From contig DIHT01000135.1 of the NCBI GenBank assembly GCA_002420305.1, positions 2,316 to 12,599 on the forward strand: 10,284 nt of DNA. Direction: 5' to 3'. Made by a program: the position numbers and the translations under genes. The notes below the pieces were generated by a model. It was not told the DNA's origin and did no database searches. It saw only the letters and a program-made list of their open reading frames with translations. This DNA is from Akkermansiaceae bacterium UBA5689. GTDB lineage: Bacteria; Verrucomicrobiota; Verrucomicrobiia; Verrucomicrobiales; Akkermansiaceae. Positions 1 to 6,128 of the stretch are shown one piece after another (the first letter of the stretch is position 1; each line of letters begins with the position of its first letter).

Positions 1-350
1 TCGATTGCAGGGTGGAGACGGTGAATTTCGTCAATAAAGAGGACATCACCCCTTTGCAGGTTAGTAAGGATCCCGGCGAGATCTCCCGCCTTTTCGACCT
101 GTGGTCCAGAGGTTGTGTGGATCGTGGAATGGGCTGCGCCTGCAATGATATTCGCAAGGGTTGTCTTGCCTAGCCCGGGAGGGCCCGAGAGGAGAATATG
201 CTCTAGAACGTCTTCTCGTTGACGGGCAGCCTCGACCATGAGCATGAGCCGTTCGGTGACCTTCTCTTGACCGTGGAATTCCTCAAATCCCGGGGGCCGG
301 AGAGAGAGGTCAAACGGAGGGTCCGGTTCCTGAATGGGGTTTTCCGCCAT
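1..350 (-). CDS. ruvB: Holliday junction branch migration ATPase RuvB, N-terminal part (cut by window edge)
   Basis: RuvB is the hexameric AAA+ motor that, with RuvA, drives branch migration of Holliday junctions in recombinational repair. The first 116 codons are visible. They begin MAENPIQEPD, followed by the RuvB N-terminal pattern LRPPGFEEFHGQ (residues 17-28), the Walker A motif GPPGLGKT (56-63), the segment TSGPQVEKAGDLAGIL (80-95) and the Walker B stretch DVLFIDEIHRL (102-112). These are near-diagnostic of RuvB. The ATG at 350-348 sits at the usual distance before the LRP motif. No strong ribosome binding site precedes it. The rest of the protein (usual length about 330-350 residues) lies beyond the left edge. 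It is divergent from rpmJ, with 63 bases to the earliest possible rpmJ start. Confidence 0.97.
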   Translation of the reverse strand, partial: MAENPIQEPDPPFDLSLRPPGFEEFHGQEKVTERLMLMVEAARQREDVLEHILLSGPPGLGKTTLANIIAGAAHSTIHTTSGPQVEKAGDLAGILTNLQRGDVLFIDEIHRLHPAI

Positions 351-530
351 ATGTCGGTCTTGGTAAGCCCACAAGGGCCGGTGAGAGTAGCCGATTAAAA
401 GGATACTGCGGGGATGGTGTCATACCCGTCAGACGACCGCAAGTGTGCCGAAATGGCTAAAAAGGCTGCCAAGAATAGGCTTTACAGAGAATTGATCCGC
501 CGTAAAGTGCGCCCCCCTCCCGGACGAGCC

Positions 531-695
531 ATGAAAGTTCTCTCCTCTCTCAATTCCCTTAAGCGCCGACACGCTGGATGCCAGATCGTGAAGCGTCGCG
601 GTACACTCTACGTGATCAATAAGACGAATCCCAAGTTCAAGGCCCGGCAGGGGTCAACTCGGGGAACGCGTCTCTCCAAGAAAGGCGTTAAGTAA
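531..695 (+). CDS. rpmJ: 50S ribosomal protein L36 (bL36), cysteine-poor type, possible N-terminal extension
   Basis: bL36 is a small protein of the large ribosomal subunit. Residues 1-41 from the ATG at 531 match the family from MKVLSSL to the terminal NPKFKARQG. Only one Cys (C17) remains of the CxxC...CxxxxH zinc ligands, so this is the zinc-independent (C-minus, YkgO/RpmJ2-like) form. A 13-residue basic tail (residues 42-54, STRGTRLSKKGVK) follows the usual end. The frame stays open upstream, with further ATGs at 453 (MAKKAAKNRLYREL...) and 414. The region 453-530 encodes a very basic 26-residue stretch, so an extended L36 is possible. The start at 531 is chosen on homology. Its ribosome binding site is weak (GGA at 522-524), and the alternatives have none better. 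A terminator follows at 730-751. Confidence 0.88.
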   Translation: MKVLSSLNSLKRRHAGCQIVKRRGTLYVINKTNPKFKARQGSTRGTRLSKKGVK

Positions 696-722
696 CTCGG
701 GGGAGCTTCGGGTTATTTCAGA

Positions 723-1538
723 TCACGAGGGCGGCTTTTGGCCGCCTTTTTCGTGTGGGGGTGAGCTCATGGAATTAATCATTTCTCCGGCCGCGAGGAG
801 GCCAAACGTTGCCGTGACATGGGTAACTGCTCCCAGCCCGGCATCGCAGCGGAGGCCAGCAGCTTGAGTGGACGGGCGCTCTTTCGAGACGCAACCGTTC
901 CCCTGCGGGTATTGTGTGTCCTCCGGGGAGAATATAGCGCGGACACCAAATTTTTTTCGGGAGCCTTCGCCGCTGGGAAAGCCATGATTACTACGAAGGT
1001 TCTTACGCACCTGATGGAGGAGGGCGTCATTGAAGGTTCGGCTGAGATCTGCGATACGGATGAGGGTCGCGTCACGTCGTCCACCAGCTGCGCCACAGGT
1101 GATGATGGGAATCTTCCTTTTGACGCACTCAGCGAGGAGAAGGCATTTTGGACGTACGGCATCAATCGCATCGATTACGCCGCTGAGTGGGCGTTCAAGA
1201 ACGCTTTCGAGGGTCTTGTCGCTAAGAAAGTAGCTTTCTGCGTTCAGGCGGCATTCAGGATTAATCATGCGAAGCCGCTCGGCCATAACCTTGACCTTTG
1301 ATTGACCAACGGTCTGAGAGAGAGTGTGGATTTGCCGATTAGTGTTGGAGATGCAGATATCGTCAAGGTCCACAAGGGTGATTTCACCGAGCCCGGTCCT
1401 CGCGAGAGCCTCTGCGCACCAAGAGCCTACTCCTCCGATTCCGATGACGGCAACGTGTGCCTCGCGGAGGGCATGTGCACCCAAGTCCCCGTAGAGTCGA
1501 CTTATGCCGGAGAATCGTTCCTGGTATGGATCATTCAT
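723..1538 (-). CDS. tcdA: tRNA threonylcarbamoyladenosine dehydratase (TcdA/CsdL/YgdL, E1-like)
   Basis: This E1/ThiF-like enzyme uses ATP to dehydrate t6A at position 37 of ANN-decoding tRNAs to cyclic t6A. It has 271 residues from the ATG at 1538. It shows the opening YQERFSGISRLYG (5-17), the nucleotide-binding loop GIGGVGSWCAEALARTG (33-49), the acidic end LVDLDD (55-60) followed by NTNRQIH (65-71), VIDAIDAVRPK (121-131), and the C-terminal CDAGLGAVTHVTATFG block (231-246). The layout matches E. coli TcdA along its length. A TTG at 1553 would add five residues; the ATG gives the family's usual N-terminus, and neither has a clear ribosome binding site. The gene follows the TIM-barrel gene by 21 bases and is probably in one transcript with it and the NUDIX gene. 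Its last codons overlap the rpmJ terminator. Confidence 0.95.
   Translation of the reverse strand: MNDPYQERFSGISRLYGDLGAHALREAHVAVIGIGGVGSWCAEALARTGLGEITLVDLDDICISNTNRQIHTLSQTVGQSKVKVMAERLRMINPECRLNAESYFLSDKTLESVLERPLSGVIDAIDAVRPKCLLLAECVKRKIPIITCGAAGGRRDATLIRIADLSRTFNDALLHQVRKNLRSNHGFPSGEGSRKKFGVRAIFSPEDTQYPQGNGCVSKERPSTQAAGLRCDAGLGAVTHVTATFGLLAAGEMINSMSSPPHEKGGQKPPS
730..751 (+). terminator. Rho-independent terminator after rpmJ
   Basis: GGCGGC (730-735), loop TTTTG, GCCGCC (741-746), then five T (747-751) form a GC-rich six-pair hairpin with a T-run on the plus strand. It lies 34 bases after the rpmJ stop and inside the last codons of the convergent tcdA gene. There is no T-run on the minus strand, so it serves rpmJ. 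Confidence 0.85.
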
Positions 1539-1559
1539 CGCCGATGCTGGCAATGAGTA

Positions 1560-2492
1560 CTAAGACCCAAGGAGGTGAGTCCGCATGTTAGCGAGAACCT
1601 CTGCGCATCGAGCTCGGTTTCCGCCCCCAACTTCAGCAGTAGCCCATCCCGTAAAGCGAATTTCTGCGAGCGCTTTTCGGACGTCTGCCCAGTCAACGTC
1701 CCCGGCCCCAATCTTCGAAAATCCGGCTTTCACTCCCCAGTCCTTTACATCGAGCTTCACAATACGATGTCCGAGAGAACGAATCCAAGCCGCTGGTTTA
1801 CCGTATTTCTGGTGATTACCGATATCGAAATAGGATCCCACCCAAGGGCTGTCGATCTCATCAATATATTTCACCAATTTTTCGGCTGTTTGATTGTTCG
1901 GGCCATCGTGGTCGTAAAGGAAACGGTTCCAGACATTTTCGATGAGAACATGTACTCCCAGTTGCGCTGCGAGTGGAAGAGCCTTTCGGATTTGCTCAAT
2001 CGAACGGTCCCAGGCTTGTTGCTCACTGACCTTGGAATTCACAACGGCCGGTACTAGTAGGACAGAGGTGCCCCCGATAGCATCGCTTTCCCGGATTGCG
2101 GTGAGTAAGCCTTGCAGGCCCTTTTCCCGAATTTCGGCCGAGGAATCGGAGAGAGTAGTGCCCCAGTGAATTGAGTCGACTACTCCATGGGTCGGTAGTC
2201 CGACTTTCTCCGAGGCCGTTCTTGCTTCTTCCTTATTTTGTCCTCCCGGGGAATCAAGCTCTACCCCGTCGTAACCGAGGCTCTTGAGGATCTGGAATTT
2301 TTCCTCGAGGGTTTGACCGTCTCCACACATGCCACATTTCAAGGAAAGTAGAATGGGGTGCTTCTTTTTGTCACCGTGATGATTTGCGTTAACCCGGCAG
2401 ACGCCAGCCGTGGCAGCGAGGGCTCCAGTAGAGATAAAGCGACGGCGATTAAAAGGTTGCATGGGCCTACTAGGCACCGGGCTTGGTCTCAT
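1560..2492 (-). CDS. Tat-exported sugar phosphate isomerase/epimerase-like TIM-barrel protein
   Basis: A xylose-isomerase-like TIM-barrel protein (AP endonuclease family 2 superfamily, COG1082 type) of 310 residues. The N-terminus carries a twin-arginine signal: NRRRFISTG (15-23), then a short hydrophobic segment ending around residue 36, so the protein is probably folded in the cytoplasm and exported. Likely metal or catalytic residues are E185 (VLIENVWN), D223 and H227 (YFDIGNHQKYGKP) and E287 (ATAEVGGG). The GAGDVDWADV stretch (262-271) is typical of this group. The ATG at 2492 forms an ATGA overlap with the stop of the NUDIX gene, which argues for coupling. An ATG at 2462, just before the Tat motif, would give 300 residues and remains possible. 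Substrate is unknown; homologues are often called hydroxypyruvate isomerase or sugar epimerase on weak evidence. Confidence 0.87.
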   Translation of the reverse strand: MRPSPVPSRPMQPFNRRRFISTGALAATAGVCRVNANHHGDKKKHPILLSLKCGMCGDGQTLEEKFQILKSLGYDGVELDSPGGQNKEEARTASEKVGLPTHGVVDSIHWGTTLSDSSAEIREKGLQGLLTAIRESDAIGGTSVLLVPAVVNSKVSEQQAWDRSIEQIRKALPLAAQLGVHVLIENVWNRFLYDHDGPNNQTAEKLVKYIDEIDSPWVGSYFDIGNHQKYGKPAAWIRSLGHRIVKLDVKDWGVKAGFSKIGAGDVDWADVRKALAEIRFTGWATAEVGGGNRARCAEVLANMRTHLLGS

Positions 2493-3025
2493 TGCAAGCC
2501 GTGATCGTATCTCCCGGCCAGCCAAAGGGTCGCGTGAATTTTGGAATCAATCAGCATACCTGATGATTCCCTCTGCCGAAGCCATTCCCGGAGGTTCTGT
2601 AAGGCCACCCGGTGCACCTGAATCTCCTCTCCGGCAACCCCTCCCCCTGCGGATTTCTGCTGGAGCTCTGTGGCGAGAAAAAGATGTGTGACCTCTGGGG
2701 TCATGCCTGCAGAGGTAGGCGTGGAGAGGAGGAGTTCCATCGATCCCGCCTGAAAACCAGTTTCCTCCAGAAGTTCCCGGCGTGCTGAATCAGCCAGAGT
2801 TTCCTCACGATATTCCTTCTCGTCGCCAACGAGGCCTGCTGGAATTTCGATCACTCGCGCGTTGACCGGCTTTCGGAATTGCTCCACCAGAATGACCTCG
2901 GAATTTGAGGTCAGGGGAAGGATTCCAACGACACCTGTGGCATTGGGTCTGTCCGCAAACTCCCAGCCGTCTCGTTCGTAGAGTCCCAGATAATTTCCCT
3001 CGGAAAGGATTCTCGCATCTTTCAT
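2489..3025 (-). CDS. NUDIX hydrolase, ADP-ribose pyrophosphatase type
   Basis: A 178-residue NUDIX enzyme of the ADP-ribose/ADP-sugar pyrophosphatase group, which hydrolyses ADP-ribose or similar nucleotide sugars to AMP plus sugar phosphate in the cytoplasm. Visible features are VILVEQFRKPV (44-54), VIEIPAGLVGDE (58-69), and the NUDIX core RELLEETGF (83-91), in which the Glu residues bind Mg2+. The loop between G64 and the RE pair is about five residues longer than the textbook Gx5Ex7REUxEExGU spacing; this GLVGDE-type variant is familiar in the ADP-ribose subgroup. E134, in a GEEI segment, is a plausible catalytic base region. The ATG at 3025 is supported by an AGAGGA ribosome binding site. 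It is the first gene of the unit that continues into the TIM-barrel gene (ATGA overlap) and tcdA. Confidence 0.93.
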   Translation of the reverse strand: MKDARILSEGNYLGLYERDGWEFADRPNATGVVGILPLTSNSEVILVEQFRKPVNARVIEIPAGLVGDEKEYREETLADSARRELLEETGFQAGSMELLLSTPTSAGMTPEVTHLFLATELQQKSAGGGVAGEEIQVHRVALQNLREWLRQRESSGMLIDSKIHATLWLAGRYDHGLQ

Positions 3026-3028
3026 CAG

Positions 3029-3034
3029 TCCTCT
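3029..3034 (-). promoter_or_regulatory. Ribosome binding site of the NUDIX gene
   Basis: AGAGGA read on the minus strand lies three bases upstream of the ATG at 3025, with the AGG core about five bases away. It is one of the clearest Shine-Dalgarno sequences in the window and fixes the NUDIX start. Confidence 0.6.
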
Positions 3035-3043
3035 TTAGCTGTG

Positions 3044-3143
3044 GGAGATTGGCAGCAAAAGGGCAATTTTACCCGTATTCTGGTGGAAATGAGTGCCGAG
3101 GGAAAGCAAAGGAATCTGGACTAAGAAACTGTGGCCAATCTCC
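3044..3143. repeat. 10-base inverted repeat flanking the divergent NUDIX/eboD intergenic region
   Basis: GGAGATTGGC (3044-3053) and its exact reverse complement GCCAATCTCC (3134-3143) are 80 bases apart. One arm is close to each of the two divergent starts (3025 and 3170). Each arm is also preceded by CTGTG. The 144-base gap contains no other feature I can support; no convincing promoter pair was found. The arms could be two operator half-sites or chance. Confidence 0.35.
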
Positions 3144-3169
3144 GTAGTCTGAGTTAACTAAAGAAGTTC

Positions 3170-4330
3170 ATGGGTGCATACGATTTCGACATCCCGGTGA
3201 CCTTCAGGCATCGCATCCGTTTTACCAAGGATGCCTTTGCGGAAGGCAACAATGTGCTGGCAGATTTGCTGGAGGCAGAGCGAGAACGCAAGGTCATCGT
3301 CTTTCTCGAGAGCTCAATCGACCAGTTGTTCCCCGGTCTCCGACAACAGATCCAGAACTATCTGGAAACCCAGACAAAGCTCAAGCTCACCGAAATCGTC
3401 ATCATGGCAGGTGGAGAGGACTGCAAGATCAGCAAGACCCAGATCATGGATGGGATCATTCCGATCGAACGTAATGGGATCGATCGGCATTCCTACGTCT
3501 TCTGTATCGGAGGTGGAGCCTTTCTGGATGTGATTGGCCTTTCCGCGGCTACTGCACACCGTGGGGTCCGACTAGTACGATTTCCGACCACAACTCTCGC
3601 ACAGGATGACAGTGGGGTGGGGGTCAAAAACGGGATCAATGCCTTCGGAAAGAAAAATTTCATCGGCGCCTTTGCTGTCCCCTATGCGGTAGTGAATGAT
3701 TTTCAGTTCCTCTACACGCAAAGTGCTCACAACAATCGGAGTGGACTTTCTGAGGCGGTGAAGGTTGCCCTAGTGAAGGATGGCGTATTTTTTGACTGGC
3801 TGGAAGAGAATGTTGAGTCCCTCAATTCCCTTGAGCCTTCCACGTTGGAGGAAGCGGTTGAAAGGTCAGCTATCCTGCATGCCCGACACATTGCTCTCGG
3901 GGGTGACCCCTTTGAGACAGGTAGCAGCAGACCTCTGGATTTTGGTCACTGGACTGCCCATAAAATGGAGCAGCTCACCGACTTTGAGCTGAGTCATGCT
4001 GATGCTGTTTCGGTCGGAGTGGCATTGGACACCCTGTATTCCGCTCGTTGTGGCTGGTTGTCGGAAAAAGATGCATGGCGTGCGGTAGAAGTATTGCAGA
4101 GGCTGCAGTTGCCTGTCTGGCATGAGTCTCTGGAACTCCGGGACGAGGAGGGGCGCCGTCTTGTCTACAGAGGCCTTGAGGAGTTTCGCGAGCATCTTGG
4201 AGGAGAACTGACGGTCCTCATGCTGGAAGGAGTTGGACAGGGTGCGGACCGGCATTCGGTTGATGAGCCATTGCATGAGTCCTGCATTAACGAACTAAAA
4301 GAGGCATCTCAGCGGGGGGTGCCGACCTAG
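3170..4330 (+). CDS. eboD: EboD-type sugar phosphate cyclase (3-dehydroquinate synthase family)
   Basis: A 386-residue member of the dehydroquinate-synthase-like sugar phosphate cyclases, which use NAD+ and a divalent metal to cyclise a sugar phosphate. NAD-binding motif: CIGGGAFLDVIG (112-123). Active-site block: FPTTTLAQDDSGVGVKNGIN (138-157), with K152 and N153, followed by GKKNFIGAF (160-168). Likely metal ligands are E195 (SEAVKVALVKD), H260 (RPLDFGHWTAHK, 254-265) and H276 (SHADAV). The combination AATAHRGVRLVRFPTT...GVGVKNGINAFGKKNF...GDPFETGSSRPLDFGHW matches the EboD branch as I recall it rather than biosynthetic AroB (which has SSVGGKTGIN and LNxGHTxGHA), so it is unlikely to be the shikimate enzyme. 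EboD substrate and product are not established to my knowledge. The start has a weak AAGAAG site. An EboF-type gene follows after 26 bases. Confidence 0.9.
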   Translation: MGAYDFDIPVTFRHRIRFTKDAFAEGNNVLADLLEAERERKVIVFLESSIDQLFPGLRQQIQNYLETQTKLKLTEIVIMAGGEDCKISKTQIMDGIIPIERNGIDRHSYVFCIGGGAFLDVIGLSAATAHRGVRLVRFPTTTLAQDDSGVGVKNGINAFGKKNFIGAFAVPYAVVNDFQFLYTQSAHNNRSGLSEAVKVALVKDGVFFDWLEENVESLNSLEPSTLEEAVERSAILHARHIALGGDPFETGSSRPLDFGHWTAHKMEQLTDFELSHADAVSVGVALDTLYSARCGWLSEKDAWRAVEVLQRLQLPVWHESLELRDEEGRRLVYRGLEEFREHLGGELTVLMLEGVGQGADRHSVDEPLHESCINELKEASQRGVPT

Positions 4331-4356
4331 CCGGGAGTCAAGTCAATGGACCCTCG

Positions 4357-5712
4357 ATGAAACGTATTGCTGTCTTGAATGTGGTTGGCCTCACCAAGGG
4401 TCTGATCGCAAAGAACCTGCCGCGCATCCGGAAACTTGCCGAGAACCTCGAAACGACGAGTTTCACTCCAGCATTTCCTGCTGTCACTACCACCGCACAG
4501 GCTACTTACCTTACCGGGACTTCTCCTTCTGATCACGGAATTGTTGGAAACGGGTGGTACGAGCGAGAAGATGCTGAGGTTCGGTTCTGGAAACAGAGCA
4601 ATCATCTCATCCGCGGGGAGAAGCTGTGGGAGGCTCTTCGAAGAGAAAAGGGTGACTTCCGCTGCGCCAAGATGTTCTGGTGGTACAACATGTACTCTAG
4701 TGCCGATTGGTCCGTGACCCCGCGGCCGATTTATCCTGCTGACGGGAGAAAGGTATTCGATGTTTACGCGCATCCTTCTGGATTACGGGATAAGCTGGTG
4801 GGAGAGTTGGGAGAGTTTCCCTTTCCGAGTTTCTGGGGACCCCGGGCAGGGCTTCCCAGTTCTCAATGGATTGCAGATTCCGCTCGCTGGGTCGAGGAGT
4901 GGGAGCAACCGGACCTCAATCTGGTCTACCTTCCACATCTCGATTATGGGCTGCAACGCTGGGGGCCCGATGCGCCGGAGATGGAGGCTGAGTTCGAGGC
5001 GATTGACAGGCTTGTTGACGAATTGATTTCTTTCTTCGTGAAACGGGGAGTGGAGGTTGTCCTCCTTTCAGAGTACGGGATTTCAAAAGTCCGGAATCCC
5101 GTGCATCTTAACCGGGTCTTCCGGGATAAGGGCTGGCTCCAGATCAAGAATGAGCTTGGTCTCGAACTTCTTGATGCGGGAGCTTCACGTGCGTTTGCGG
5201 TGGCTGACCATCAGGTTGCCCATGTCTACGTCAGAGATGATTCCATCCGCAATGAGGTCCGGTGTGTTCTTGAAGCCACGGAGGGTGTGGCGGAGGTCCG
5301 GGAGAGTGGCTTTGGCGACGGGATCGGAGCACGAAGGGCGGGAGATTTTATTGCGGTTTCCTCACCGGAGTCCTGGTTCACCTATTACTACTGGATGGAT
5401 GATATGGTAGCTCCTGACTTTGCACGGACCGTCGATATTCACCGCAAGCCTGGGTATGACCCGGCGGAACTCCATCTGGATCCTGCGCTCAGCCTGCCGC
5501 GTATCCGGATCGCGTCATTCCTGCTCCGGAAGAAGCTTGGGTTCCGGGCCCTGCTTCCGGTAATTCCCCTTGATGCCTCTCTCGTGGGAGGTTCGCACGG
5601 CCGGGATGATGTTCCGGAGCATGAGCAACCGGTTTTGGTGGGCGCGGGGGCGAGTTCGGTATCCTCGGCGGAGGAGGTCTTTAATTATCTCAAATCACGC
5701 TGTCTTGCATGA
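4357..5712 (+). CDS. eboF: EboF-type alkaline phosphatase superfamily protein (nucleotide pyrophosphatase/phosphodiesterase-like)
   Basis: A 451-residue protein with the type I phosphodiesterase/nucleotide pyrophosphatase fold. The nucleophile region FPAVTTTAQATYLTG (40-54) and the following DHGIVGNGWY (59-68) are typical. Also seen are PHLDYGLQRWGPD (193-205), LLSEYGISKVRNPVHLNR (236-253), HRKPGYDPAEL (362-372) and SHGRDD (413-418). Compared with classical NPPs, several metal-binding positions differ: the N-terminal DG is VG (10-11), the DxxGH motif has LQ at the H position (D196, Q200), and DHG is EYG (239-241). The Thr cluster, D196 and H414 remain. No signal peptide is visible, so it is probably cytoplasmic. 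It lies 26 bases after the eboD-type gene, and its stop overlaps the next start (ATGA). Assignment to EboF rests on the EboD neighbour and the SEYGI/PVHLNR signature as I recall it. Activity is unproven. Confidence 0.85.
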   Translation: MKRIAVLNVVGLTKGLIAKNLPRIRKLAENLETTSFTPAFPAVTTTAQATYLTGTSPSDHGIVGNGWYEREDAEVRFWKQSNHLIRGEKLWEALRREKGDFRCAKMFWWYNMYSSADWSVTPRPIYPADGRKVFDVYAHPSGLRDKLVGELGEFPFPSFWGPRAGLPSSQWIADSARWVEEWEQPDLNLVYLPHLDYGLQRWGPDAPEMEAEFEAIDRLVDELISFFVKRGVEVVLLSEYGISKVRNPVHLNRVFRDKGWLQIKNELGLELLDAGASRAFAVADHQVAHVYVRDDSIRNEVRCVLEATEGVAEVRESGFGDGIGARRAGDFIAVSSPESWFTYYYWMDDMVAPDFARTVDIHRKPGYDPAELHLDPALSLPRIRIASFLLRKKLGFRALLPVIPLDASLVGGSHGRDDVPEHEQPVLVGAGASSVSSAEEVFNYLKSRCLA

Positions 5713-6116
5713 AACAACTCGAATCCGAGATCGAGCTCTGTCGGAGGATCATGAAATCATGGGAGAAGCTGCGGCTTCTCTATAACGGGGTCCTGCTCTT
5801 TCCCGGTATCGCCCTGCTCTTGAGAATCCTTCACCTGCAGGCGGATCGGATGGCCCAAAATCCTCCTGACATGGGGTTTCCAATCATGGACCCGGTGGCC
5901 TTATTTATCCGTGCCCTGCTTTTTGGACTCTGTGCGAACGTCTGTTTCTGTCTCGGGCCCTACAGTGAGTTCATCGTAACAGCACTTGGGTTCCCGCTCA
6001 CGGCTCGCAAGATCCGTGTTCCTCTAATTTCCCTAGGACTCATGATATCTCTTGGAATAATCATACTGGTCTGGTTTTTAGTGGAGTTTTCCTTAAGCTT
6101 TCCGTCTCCTCCCTGA
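5709..6116 (+). CDS. Small unknown membrane protein coupled to the eboD-eboF pair
   Basis: A 135-residue protein that I do not recognise. A charged N-terminal helix (residues 1-22, with alternating Glu/Lys/Arg) precedes a hydrophobic segment at about 24-41. A loop of about 20 residues follows, then a long hydrophobic region at about 62-97 (one or two spans) and a final span at about 104-127, with an amphipathic tail. Three or four membrane passes are likely. C75, C79 and C81 lie close together in the second span. The ATG at 5709 overlaps the TGA of the EboF-type gene (ATGA), so translation is probably coupled. It is too short and different to be the UbiA-type prenyltransferase EboC. It ends 12 bases before the convergent histidinol phosphatase gene. 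Confidence 0.8.
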   Translation: MKQLESEIELCRRIMKSWEKLRLLYNGVLLFPGIALLLRILHLQADRMAQNPPDMGFPIMDPVALFIRALLFGLCANVCFCLGPYSEFIVTALGFPLTARKIRVPLISLGLMISLGIIILVWFLVEFSLSFPSPP

Positions 6117-6128
6117 GAAGCGACCTTA

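Noticed and set aside
819..1301. 160-codon open frame on the plus strand
   Set aside because: It is antisense to tcdA, whose motifs are unmistakable; the frame has no recognisable domain.
1560..2492. TIM-barrel gene as a missing eboE
   Set aside because: It is on the opposite strand, carries a Tat signal, and is coupled to a NUDIX gene. I see no EboE-specific feature, so fold similarity alone is not enough.
3866..4276. 136-codon minus-strand frame inside the EboD-type gene
   Set aside because: It is a shadow of a well-supported gene, with no motif or plausible start context.
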